From Acidimicrobiia bacterium (lineage in GTDB: Bacteria > Actinomycetota > Acidimicrobiia > IMCC26256 > JACDBD01): a stretch of 5,865 nt of DNA. Every line of letters begins with the position of its first letter. Positions within the stretch are counted from its first letter, which is position 1. The position numbers and the translations under genes are program-made. The stretch lies in the NCBI GenBank assembly GCA_031177445.1, contig JAPSGP010000211.1, forward strand, positions 1 through 5,865, given 5' to 3'. This document shows, one piece after another, positions 1 to 5,684 of this stretch. Below the pieces are notes generated by a model. That model was given only the letters and a program-made list of their open reading frames with translations, had not been told where the DNA came from and searched no databases.

Positions 1-238
1 CTGCGCCGAGCGACAGATCCAACATGAGCGCTCTCCCAAGTGATTCGATGACCACGGTGCCGTACGAGTACGAAACCTCTGGTGCCGCGAACCGCCCGTT
101 GCGGCGGGTCTCGAGGCCTCCTACCGCAGTCTGTCGCCGTGGCCTTGCGATTCGATCACGACCAGGTTGCGAAGTCGCGCCGATCAGAATGTCGTCGCCT
201 GGCGGGTGTTCCAGCGCACGGCGCCGGCCGGCGTCCCG
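1..238. other. Stretch with no supported gene
   Basis: This is the segment downstream of the DUF2505-type gene. Open frames cross it on the plus strand, but their translations are low-complexity, rich in Arg, Ser and Pro, and match no family I recognise. They run on antisense through the neighbouring gene, as expected of shadows in high-GC DNA. I see no tRNA, repeat array or convincing terminator. A five-base-pair hairpin at 92-107 has no T-tract. A gene truncated by the left window edge cannot be excluded. Confidence 0.4.
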
Positions 239-736
239 TCAAGTCCGCCTGCCGGCGATCCAGGTGCCGAGCAGTTCGGCTTCGGCGTCGGCGTGCTCGG
301 TGATGCCGCCGACGATGGCGCGCTCGACTCGCCCGCCGACGAGCGGCACGTGCACCTTGAGCTCACCCGTGGCGAGGCGCCGCGTGTGCTCGCCTGCCCC
401 CGTCAGGGTGACGTCGTAGGAAGCTTCGAGCCGGTCGCCGTAGTGGTCGGGCGCGATGCGGTGCTGCTGCGTGTGCGTCGCCAGGTCGTAGCGCGCTTCG
501 TCGACCCAGCTCAGTCGATCCGGATCGACCACCCGGGTGACTGCCGACGACAGCTGCCCGACGAAGTGGTAGCGCACACGCTGTAAGACGTGGTCCCCGT
601 CGCGCTGCTGCTCGAGCACCTCGGGCTTGCCCAATTGGGGAAGCGTCGCAGTTGCGGCGACGAACTCGGCGTCGAGCAGCGCCGCTTCGACGTCGGCGAG
701 CCGGGCCGCGATCTGCTGGTCGATTCGAAACTGCAT
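239..736 (-). CDS. DUF2505 family protein (SRPBCC/START-like fold)
   Basis: A 165-residue protein with no transmembrane segment or signal peptide, so probably cytosolic. The start (MQFRI), the central QRVRYHFVG followed by a Trp-containing strand, and the C-terminal PLVGGRVERAI helix with an acidic tail fit the actinobacterial DUF2505 family, a one-domain relative of the START/polyketide-cyclase helix-grip fold that may bind a hydrophobic ligand. No biochemical function is established for the family, and I assign none. I chose the ATG at 736: the frame can be extended to a TTG at 817, but that codon lies on the metF start and the extra residues look non-coding. A G-rich run lies just before the ATG. 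It is divergent from metF with 80 bp between the starts. The family call is from memory of sequence pattern, not a search. Confidence 0.75.
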   Translation of the reverse strand: MQFRIDQQIAARLADVEAALLDAEFVAATATLPQLGKPEVLEQQRDGDHVLQRVRYHFVGQLSSAVTRVVDPDRLSWVDEARYDLATHTQQHRIAPDHYGDRLEASYDVTLTGAGEHTRRLATGELKVHVPLVGGRVERAIVGGITEHADAEAELLGTWIAGRRT

Positions 737-816
737 GTTCCCCCGGTCGGCTCGCCGGACCTTATGCGAGATTGCGTTCGCCTCGATGCGATCTCCGAAC
801 GTACGCTTTCCGCCCA

Positions 817-1683
817 ATGACGAAGATCTCCGATGTCCTCACCCGGGGGCGCAGCTATTCGTTCGAGTTCTTCCCGCCGCGGACGACCGAGGCCGAGGAG
901 ACGCTGCGCCGGACCCTCGTCGAGCTCGAACCGCTCGGACCGTCGTATGTGTCGGTCACCTACGGCGCGGGCGGCACCACCCGCGAGCGCACGCACGAGA
1001 TCGTCGTCGACATCCTGCGCAACACCGGGATGACGCCTATGGCGCACCTCACATGCGCGGCCCACACCAGAGCCGAGCTCGTCGAGGTCGTCACCCACTA
1101 CCGCGACGCCGGCATCGAGAACGTTCTCGCGCTCGGCGGCGACCCGCCCGCCGACCTCGACCTGCCGCCGGGCGAGTTGCACTATGCGCGCGAGCTCGTC
1201 GAGCTCGTCCGCGAGATCGGCGACTTCTCCGTTGGGGTCGCCGCGCACCCTGAGCCGCACCCGAAGTCGCCCACCCGCGAGAGCGACCGATACTGGACCG
1301 CGAAGAAGCTCGAGCTCGCCGACTTCGCGATCACGCAGTTCTTCTTCGAGGCGTCGCACTATTTCGACCTGGTCAAAGGGTTGCACGCGCACGGTGTCAC
1401 GAAGCCGGTGCTGCCGGGGATCATGCCTGTCACCAACATCAACTCGATCAAGCGCATGGCGCAGCTTCAGGGATCCGAGTTCCCGACGTGGCTGAGCGAC
1501 AAGCTGCACGCGGTCGAGGACGACCCCGCCGCGGTGCGCGAGGTCGGGATGCAGGAGGCGACGAAGCTGTGCCAGGAGCTCCTGGAGGGGGGCGCGCCCG
1601 GCCTGCACTTCTACACGCTGAACCGCTCGACCGCGACCCGGGAGCTCTTCACCCGCCTGGGTCTGCGAGAGGGCGTCGCCTAG
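817..1683 (+). CDS. metF: Methylenetetrahydrofolate reductase
   Basis: A 288-residue flavoprotein of the MTHFR family, the usual bacterial single-domain length. It reduces 5,10-methylene-THF to 5-methyl-THF, the methyl donor for methionine synthesis, in the cytosol. Family motifs appear in order: SFEFFPP at 15-21 with the catalytic Glu17, VTYGAGGTT at 47-55, ALGGDPP at 105-111 with the folate-contacting Asp, AAHPEPHP at 142-149, ITQFFFE at 172-178, PGIMPVTN at 200-207, and the terminal LHFYTLNR at 263-270. The ATG at 817 gives the typical MTKISD opening; the frame is open further upstream, but that translation is Arg-rich and non-homologous. I see no clear Shine-Dalgarno sequence, and a TACGCT element lies about 10 bases before the ATG, so a leaderless transcript is possible. 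No other methionine or folate gene is adjacent. Confidence 0.96.
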   Translation: MTKISDVLTRGRSYSFEFFPPRTTEAEETLRRTLVELEPLGPSYVSVTYGAGGTTRERTHEIVVDILRNTGMTPMAHLTCAAHTRAELVEVVTHYRDAGIENVLALGGDPPADLDLPPGELHYARELVELVREIGDFSVGVAAHPEPHPKSPTRESDRYWTAKKLELADFAITQFFFEASHYFDLVKGLHAHGVTKPVLPGIMPVTNINSIKRMAQLQGSEFPTWLSDKLHAVEDDPAAVREVGMQEATKLCQELLEGGAPGLHFYTLNRSTATRELFTRLGLREGVA

Positions 1684-1709
1684 CCGCCGCAGCCCGGGTA
1701 GACCTGAAC

Positions 1710-1743
1710 GCGGGCAGGCCGTCGCGTGTGCGCGTCAGCCCGC
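1710..1743. terminator. Possible hairpin between metF and tRNA-Ser
   Basis: Outer arms GCGGGC (1710-1715) and GCCCGC (1738-1743) enclose an inner CGCG-TGTG-CGCG hairpin (1723-1734). It sits between the ends of two convergent transcription units, metF from the left and the tRNA from the right, so a bidirectional terminator role is reasonable. There is no T-tract and the arms are interrupted by unpaired bases, so in this GC-rich background it could be chance. Confidence 0.3.
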
Positions 1744-1760
1744 CCACGTTTGCAGGCCGG

Positions 1761-1848
1761 TGGCGGAGGGAGTGGGATTTGAACCCACGGTGCCCGGAGG
1801 CACAATGGTTTTCGAGACCATCCGATTCGGCCGCTCTCGCATCCCTCC
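1761..1848 (-). tRNA. tRNA-Ser(CGA)
   Basis: An 88-nt tRNA read on the minus strand from 1848 to 1761, including an encoded CCA. The acceptor arm GGAGGGA pairs perfectly with TCCCTCC, followed by discriminator G. The anticodon stem ATGGT/ACCAT encloses loop CTCGAAA, giving anticodon CGA, which reads the serine codon UCG. A long variable arm built around TGCC/GGCA, as expected of a class II serine tRNA, precedes the T-arm GTGGG/CCCAC with loop TTCAAAT. All major helices are intact, so it should be functional. Confidence 0.97.
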
Positions 1849-1855
1849 GGGTGAG

Positions 1856-1861
1856 ATTTTA
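1856..1861 (-). promoter_or_regulatory. Likely -10 box of the tRNA-Ser gene
   Basis: On the minus strand the hexamer TAAAAT lies 7 bases upstream of the first base of the mature tRNA, in the only AT-rich patch of this intergenic region. It is close to the TATAAT/TANNNT consensus of the housekeeping sigma factor. No convincing -35 hexamer is seen at the usual distance. Confidence 0.45.
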
Positions 1862-1908
1862 CCGAGGCGGGGCGAGCGCCCGACTGGGGCAGCGAAAGGG
1901 GAACCGAC

Positions 1909-2484
1909 ATGGCGCCGAAGTCCGAGGGGCCCTACTGGCGGGGCATCAACCACCTCGCGATGGTCACGCCCGACATGGACCGGACCGTGCGTTTCTACCA
2001 CGGCGTGCTCGGCATGCGCCTGGTTGCGACCACGATGGCGGGCCCGATGCGGCACTACTTCTTCGAGCTCGGTCCGCAGAACACCATCGCGTTCTTCGAA
2101 GTTCAGGGGATCGGGACGTTCGCCAAGCCCGCGGGCGCGCCGCCGTCGCGGCCGATCCAGTTCGATCACCTGTCGTTCAACCTGCCTGACGAGCAGGCGC
2201 TGATCGACCTCCAGAAGCGCCTTGCCGAAGCCGGATGTGAGTGCACGGAAGTGGTCGACCACGGGTTCGTGCGCTCGGTCTACTTCACCGACCCAAACGG
2301 GATCGCGCTCGAGGCGTCGTGGTGGGCACAGGACGCCACCGGCCGCCCCTCCGACTACGACGACCACGACCTGTTCGGCGACCCCGACCCGGTCGCGGCG
2401 GTGCAGGAGCTGCGACGCGACGGCCAGATCGGTTCGACGCCCACGACCCAGCTCGTGAGCAAGGAGATCGTCGACCCCGTCTGA
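1909..2484 (+). CDS. VOC family protein (glyoxalase/dioxygenase-like)
   Basis: A 191-residue protein of the vicinal oxygen chelate superfamily, with two beta-alpha-beta-beta-beta modules. Module 1 runs from GINHLAM (His15) to AFFEV (Glu64). Module 2 runs from FDHLSF (His87) to ALEAS (Glu135), with the typical FTDPNG turn at 126-131. The His/Glu/His/Glu set sits at the spacing of metal ligands in bacterial glyoxalase I, so a divalent-metal enzyme is likely: lyase, isomerase or dioxygenase. The substrate cannot be read from sequence. About 50 extra acidic residues follow the second module (SDYDDHD near 148-154) and look family-specific. The ATG at 1909 is supported by AAAGGGG at 1895-1901, 7 bases upstream. 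It is probably monocistronic, ending 13 bp from the convergent tadA. Confidence 0.9.
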   Translation: MAPKSEGPYWRGINHLAMVTPDMDRTVRFYHGVLGMRLVATTMAGPMRHYFFELGPQNTIAFFEVQGIGTFAKPAGAPPSRPIQFDHLSFNLPDEQALIDLQKRLAEAGCECTEVVDHGFVRSVYFTDPNGIALEASWWAQDATGRPSDYDDHDLFGDPDPVAAVQELRRDGQIGSTPTTQLVSKEIVDPV

Positions 2485-2497
2485 CGCCACGTTCCGG

Positions 2498-2965
2498 TCA
2501 GCGGCGACGCCGGTCGGCGAAGAACGTGGTGAGCAGCGCGCCGCACTCGGCGGCGCGCACGCCGTCGATCACCGTGAGCTCGTGATTGAGGCGGGGGTCG
2601 ACGGCGAGGTTGTAGAGGCTGCCGAGCGAGCCCGCCTTCGGATCGGCGGCGCCGAAGACGACCGCATCGATTCGAGCCGCCCAGGCTGCGCCAGCGCACA
2701 TCGGGCAGGGCTCGAGCGTCACGACGAGCGTGCAGCCGTCGAGTCGCCAGGTCCCGAGCTTCTCGGCCGCGTCGCGCAGCGCGAGCACCTCCGCGTGCGC
2801 AGTCGGGTCCTGGGCCAGTTCCCGCTCGTTGTGCCGCCGGGCCAGCACCTCGCCGCTCCCGGTACGAGCCACCACCGCACCGATGGGCACGTCGTCGTGG
2901 GCGGCCGCGGCACGCGCCTCCTCGAGCGCGAGCCCCATCGACTGGTCGAGCAGTGCCGCGTCCAT
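2498..2965 (-). CDS. tadA: tRNA adenosine(34) deaminase
   Basis: A 155-residue zinc-dependent deaminase that converts adenosine-34 of tRNA-Arg(ACG) to inosine so it can read several Arg codons. The signature is complete: PIGAVV at 27-32, HAE at 57-59 (zinc ligand His57, catalytic Glu59), PCPMC at 86-90 (zinc ligands Cys87 and Cys90), and the TadA-type segment GAADPKAGSLGSLYNL at 105-120, which separates it from cytidine or guanine deaminases. The length is normal. The ATG at 2965 fits the family N-terminus; the frame is open upstream, but that part overlaps the end of the asparagine-synthetase-like gene and is non-homologous. The Shine-Dalgarno sequence is weak (AGGA about 13 bases upstream). 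The start is 13 bp after the upstream gene's stop, so co-transcription or coupled translation is possible, although the functions appear unrelated. Confidence 0.94.
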   Translation of the reverse strand: MDAALLDQSMGLALEEARAAAAHDDVPIGAVVARTGSGEVLARRHNERELAQDPTAHAEVLALRDAAEKLGTWRLDGCTLVVTLEPCPMCAGAAWAARIDAVVFGAADPKAGSLGSLYNLAVDPRLNHELTVIDGVRAAECGALLTTFFADRRRR

Positions 2966-2978
2966 CGGGGCGCGCGTC

Positions 2979-4172
2979 CTAGGTACGACCGAGACGTGCT
3001 GGGGTCCCGGCCGGCCGCGGCTGCGTCGCCAGCCACGTGCTCTGCACCAGCACGTGCGTGCCGTGCGCGGGATCGGCCTCCGACCAGACGGAACGCAACA
3101 CGTCGGCGTCGACGAGATGGTCGTCGAGGCCGTCACCGGTCCAGCTACGGACGAAGGCCCGGCTGTGCTCGGAGAACATCGCCCCGCCGAACGTCGCCTT
3201 GCTCGTGCGATTCAGAGCAGCGGTCGGAAGGACGTCCGAGAAGAGTCGCCGCATCGCGTCGGTGCGATCCGCGGGCCCACGCCACCCGAACGTCCGCAGC
3301 GACGACACGAACGTCGGATCGAGCAGTGGGTGCACGAGACGCACGCCGTACTCCGCGGCAACCGCGTCAAACGTCGCGAACGCGATGTCGCGCCCGCGCC
3401 ATCCGGTACACCATCGCAGGTAGCGCCGGTAGGGCAGCGGCTCGCTGGCGATCCAGTCGGCCCAGTGGTCGAGTACGGCCGCTCGTGCGTCTGGGCGCAA
3501 CCAGCGCAGCCGGAACTGGTTCGCAGCACTCTCGAACCGTCGGCGATGGAGGCGGCGTCGAACCGGTGCCGGTGCCTGCTCCAGCACGAGGCGACTTGCC
3601 GTACGCCACGGTGCCTGCCGGTTCCAGGTGACGGTCGACAACCGGGTGGCTCGCCGCGGGCCGAACAGCTCGTCGCCGCCCTGACCCGTGACGAGCGTGC
3701 CGCCCGCTGCGGCTTCGAACAGCGGCAGCTGGAAGTGGGCGTGCGGCGGGAAGACGAGGCCGAAGCGCTGGAGAAGCCGCGCCGCGAGCGGGCCCACGAG
3801 ATCGAACTCGTCGCGCAGCACCAAGCGCTCCCAGTCGTCGAGCTCGAGGTGACGTACCAGCAGCTCTTGCCACTCCGACTCCTCGGTGCTCGGCACGTCG
3901 ACGAAGCGATACGAGATCGGGACCGGCGCGGGCAGCCCGTGACGGCGAGCGAGGTGGGTCGCGACCGCGAGGATCGCGCTCGAGTCGCGGCCGCCCGAGA
4001 AGCTGATCAGACACGGCGAGTTCGAGAGCGCGGGGAGGATCGCATCCTCGAGCGCGGCACGGGGGCCGCGCCCGAACGTCGGACGCTCGGGCGGCCACCC
4101 GCTGGGCCCCATGATCTGCCCCGCCGCCACCTCGAGTGGGGTCATGCGGTAGAGGTCGGTCGCACTGCTCAT
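2979..4172 (-). CDS. Stand-alone asparagine-synthetase-like ATP-PPase
   Basis: A 397-residue protein with only the synthetase domain of the asparagine synthetase B family. The pyrophosphate loop is SFSGGRDSSAIL at 57-68, with Arg where AsnB usually has Leu. TGQGGDELFG at 162-171 and HPLLDPTF at 281-288 match AsnB blocks, and NRTSKATFG at 321-329 is a probable catalytic-Lys segment. AsnB and lasso cyclases are about 500-650 residues with an N-terminal glutaminase-type domain. Here only about 55 residues precede the ATP loop and no N-terminal Cys nucleophile is present, so Gln-derived ammonia is not expected. Relatives of this type adenylate a side-chain carboxylate for attack by an amine, as in lasso macrolactam or beta-lactam formation. 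Given four peptide genes nearby, peptide modification is the best guess (inference). The start is not firm: ATG 4172 and ATG 4145 both lack a strong Shine-Dalgarno sequence. Confidence 0.82.
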   Translation of the reverse strand: MSSATDLYRMTPLEVAAGQIMGPSGWPPERPTFGRGPRAALEDAILPALSNSPCLISFSGGRDSSAILAVATHLARRHGLPAPVPISYRFVDVPSTEESEWQELLVRHLELDDWERLVLRDEFDLVGPLAARLLQRFGLVFPPHAHFQLPLFEAAAGGTLVTGQGGDELFGPRRATRLSTVTWNRQAPWRTASRLVLEQAPAPVRRRLHRRRFESAANQFRLRWLRPDARAAVLDHWADWIASEPLPYRRYLRWCTGWRGRDIAFATFDAVAAEYGVRLVHPLLDPTFVSSLRTFGWRGPADRTDAMRRLFSDVLPTAALNRTSKATFGGAMFSEHSRAFVRSWTGDGLDDHLVDADVLRSVWSEADPAHGTHVLVQSTWLATQPRPAGTPARLGRT

Positions 4173-4252
4173 GGTCGGCCCGATCGAGCATCGTTGTGCC
4201 GGTCGCCGCGGCAGATTACCGTTCGACGACTGGAGCGCCTCGAGGAGAGCCC
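4173..4252. promoter_or_regulatory. Divergent promoter region, peptide gene / synthetase gene
   Basis: This 80-bp gap separates the divergent starts of the plus-strand peptide gene (4253) and the minus-strand asparagine-synthetase-like gene (4172). On the plus strand TTGTGC (4194-4199) and TACCGT (4217-4222) are 17 bp apart, a plausible -35/-10 pair that would give a leader of about 25 bases. On the minus strand TAATCT (4213-4218) could be a -10 for the synthetase gene; I see no matching -35. The two -10 candidates overlap, so the two directions could compete. Assigned by eye in a GC-rich background. Confidence 0.35.
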
Positions 4253-4396
4253 ATGCGATACGAACGTCCTGCGATCGAGCACCGCTACTCGGTCCGCGCG
4301 CTGCTCGTGGCCTCGATCTCGGGCGGCGGCGGGGACTTCCAACCGATCTGGCGGTCTGCCCCCGACGGCGACGAAACGGCGCCCGAGCGGTCGTAG
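4253..4396 (+). CDS. Putative RiPP precursor peptide, copy D
   Basis: A 47-residue peptide, fourth member of the MRYERP family in this window and the only one on the plus strand. The leader-like part MRYERPAIEHRYSVRALL carries Y-x-x-P-x-I at residues 3-8, the pattern that RRE domains read in lasso-type leaders. Then come SGGGGD (23-28), FQPIWR (29-34) and a Ser/Asp/Glu-rich tail. Unlike the other three it has no Gly after ALL. The ATG at 4253 is fixed by GAGGAGAG at 4242-4249 and by alignment with the other copies; the frame opens upstream, but without similarity. MRYERP uses different synonymous codons from the tandem copies, which suggests selection on the peptide. It is divergent from the asparagine-synthetase-like gene and ends 52 bp before the convergent JmjC gene. 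The RiPP role is inferred. Confidence 0.8.
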   Translation: MRYERPAIEHRYSVRALLVASISGGGGDFQPIWRSAPDGDETAPERS

Positions 4397-4448
4397 CGGC
4401 GCGAGCGCGACAGAGCGCTCCGGAGCTTCTGAGCGATCGCGTGCCGAA

Positions 4449-5222
4449 TCACGACCAGAGCTGGCGCACCCTCCTTCGAGCGCTCACAACAGGCTGTGCG
4501 AGCTCGCGAGTTGTGCGCCACGACCGAAGCATCGCAACCTTTACTCCGTCGCGGAGGCGCGAGCGACCTGGGGGAGCCGCGTCGATGCCCAGCCGGCGTA
4601 GACGGTCGTTGCACACGTGGACGAGGCGGGCGCGCTCACTCGCCCGGTCGGAGAAGTTGCACGACAAGGCGAGCGAAACTCCGTCGCCAGCTCGCGCCCA
4701 GTGGAACGCGTACGGAGGGATGTAGAGGCCATCTCCTGGCTCGAGCACGAAGCTCGACACCTCCGTTGGCAGAACCCGGAGGTTTTCCCGCTCGCGGCCG
4801 AAGTGGCGAGAGATCTCACGCTGAGCATCGCGGGGCTCCGTGAAGCTGCCGATCGACACCTCCTTGGTGCCGTCGATCTGGAGCAGCAGGTTGTGGTACG
4901 TGTCGAAGTGCGCCGGCGTGACCGCACCCGGGGACGCGACGAAGACCTGCGCCCGCGCATCAACGTGTTCGCCGATATCGACGAGACACTCCCGAAGGAG
5001 CGCATCCCAAGCCGGGATGACCTGCAGGTTCCCCACGCGCAGCCAGCACCCGTTCTCCGAGATCTCCCGCGCAACCGTGCCGGGGTCGAGGTCCAGCGCC
5101 GGTGCGTCGCCGCGCGGCAGGAGTAGGGGGAGGTCGCCGCGATGGTGCGTGACCTCGGCCGGGGCGACCTCAGCGGTGAGGCCGGCGACGACCTCTCGAT
5201 CCAGCAGCGGATGGCCGCGCAA
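4449..5222 (-). CDS. JmjC/cupin-like Fe(II)/2-oxoglutarate oxygenase
   Basis: At least 257 residues, probably cytosolic. The core has the iron-binding triad HFD (His105, Asp107) and AFHWA (His174), preceded by GDGLYIPP, and a likely 2-oxoglutarate-binding Lys120 in DGTKEV. Spacing and context fit bacterial JmjC/cupin_8 hydroxylases, many of which hydroxylate residues in proteins or peptides. Lying directly after three precursor-like genes on the same strand, it probably modifies those peptides (inference). The start is uncertain: coordinates use TTG 5222, but 40 sense codons precede it in frame back to the stop of peptide C, and the last of them, reading WCPQRIPHRLRGHPLL across the TTG, look homologous to the N-terminus of this family. 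No ATG, GTG or TTG lies in that stretch; CTG 5324 is one option. The product may therefore be up to about 290 residues. Confidence 0.85.
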   Translation of the reverse strand: MRGHPLLDREVVAGLTAEVAPAEVTHHRGDLPLLLPRGDAPALDLDPGTVAREISENGCWLRVGNLQVIPAWDALLRECLVDIGEHVDARAQVFVASPGAVTPAHFDTYHNLLLQIDGTKEVSIGSFTEPRDAQREISRHFGRERENLRVLPTEVSSFVLEPGDGLYIPPYAFHWARAGDGVSLALSCNFSDRASERARLVHVCNDRLRRLGIDAAPPGRSRLRDGVKVAMLRSWRTTRELAQPVVSARRRVRQLWS

Positions 5223-5342
5223 CCGGTGCGGGATGCGCTGGGGGCACCAGGCGCGAACCGCGGCGACGAAGGTACGACGATCGACTTCGATCCGAGCGGT
5301 CGACTCAGTGGCGGGTGGCCGCAGCTCCGATTCCGAGGGAGA

Positions 5343-5492
5343 TCAGTCCTCGGTGGGGTCCTCGCGACGCGTCGCCGAGCGCCAGATCGGCTGTACGCCG
5401 GCCGAATCACCGGCGACGCCCGAGGGCTGGGCTATGCCGAGCAACGCCCGCACGTCGATGCGTTCCTCGATCGCCGGTCGCTCGTAGCGCAT
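5343..5492 (-). CDS. Putative RiPP precursor peptide, copy C
   Basis: A 49-residue peptide, last of the tandem triplet. Leader-like MRYERPAIEERIDVRALLG is followed by IAQP, then SGVAGD (residues 24-29), a four-residue spacer SAGV, QPIWR (34-38) and a charged tail ending TRREDPTED. Compared with its siblings it has Val for the second Gly of SGG, Pro before the Ser, and the longest gap between Asp and QPIWR. The ATG at 5492 is set by the Shine-Dalgarno sequence AGGGAGGA at 5496-5503, and the gene starts 20 bp after copy B ends. Its first 42 bases match copy B at all but one position. Its TGA stop is in frame with the following JmjC gene. Function is inferred from family context and the adjacent modifying enzymes. 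Confidence 0.82.
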   Translation of the reverse strand: MRYERPAIEERIDVRALLGIAQPSGVAGDSAGVQPIWRSATRREDPTED

Positions 5493-5512
5493 CGGTCCTC
5501 CCTGTGTCCCGT

Positions 5513-5668
5513 TCAACGATCCGCGGTGTCGTCGAGCCCGTGATCGGAACGTGCCGGGCGCCAGATGGGCTGAATGGCGATGTCACCAGCGCCGCCCGAG
5601 ATCTGGCCATTGCCAAGCAATGCTCTCACGTCGATGCGTTCCTCGATCACCGGTCGCTCGTAGCGCAT
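5513..5668 (-). CDS. Putative RiPP precursor peptide, copy B
   Basis: A 51-residue peptide, the longest of the four. Leader-like MRYERPVIEERIDVRALLG is followed by NGQI, then SGGAGD (residues 24-29), spacer IAI, QPIWR (33-37) and a tail rich in Asp and Arg. It has no Cys, so no thioether or disulfide chemistry is expected. The ATG at 5668 follows GAGAGGAGG at 5678-5686, which overlaps the stop codon of copy A and suggests coupled translation. A longer open frame to 5863 exists, but upstream of 5668 it reads through copy A out of frame, so it is discarded. Leader-peptide logic as for copy D; the mature product is unknown. Confidence 0.82.
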   Translation of the reverse strand: MRYERPVIEERIDVRALLGNGQISGGAGDIAIQPIWRPARSDHGLDDTADR

Positions 5669-5684
5669 CGGTCGTCGCCTCCTC

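Noticed and set aside
92..107. Small hairpin CCGCC/GGCGG downstream of the DUF2505 gene
   Set aside because: Five-base-pair stem with a six-base loop, no T-tract, and about 130 bases from the stop codon; not enough to call a terminator.
511..1608. A 365-codon minus-strand frame across metF
   Set aside because: Antisense to an unmistakable metF, with low-complexity Arg/Leu/Val-rich translation.
1761..1848. tRNA-Ser as an integration (att) site for a mobile element
   Set aside because: I see no repeat of the tRNA 3' end in the window and no integrase, so there is no support here.
1680..1910. A minus-strand 76-residue ORF
   Set aside because: It is a translation through the tRNA-Ser gene (the GCESGRIGWSRKPLCL-type string is a common tRNA artefact).
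4417..4426. A perfect 10-base palindrome (GCTCCGGAGC) between convergent peptide D and the JmjC gene, as a terminator
   Set aside because: The location is right, but there is no loop, T-tract or longer stem; such palindromes are frequent by chance at this base composition.
2730..4601. A very long plus-strand open frame of 623 codons
   Set aside because: It runs antisense to the AsnB-like gene and part of tadA, both with clear motifs; its translation is Arg/Ala-rich and matches no family. Typical high-GC shadow.
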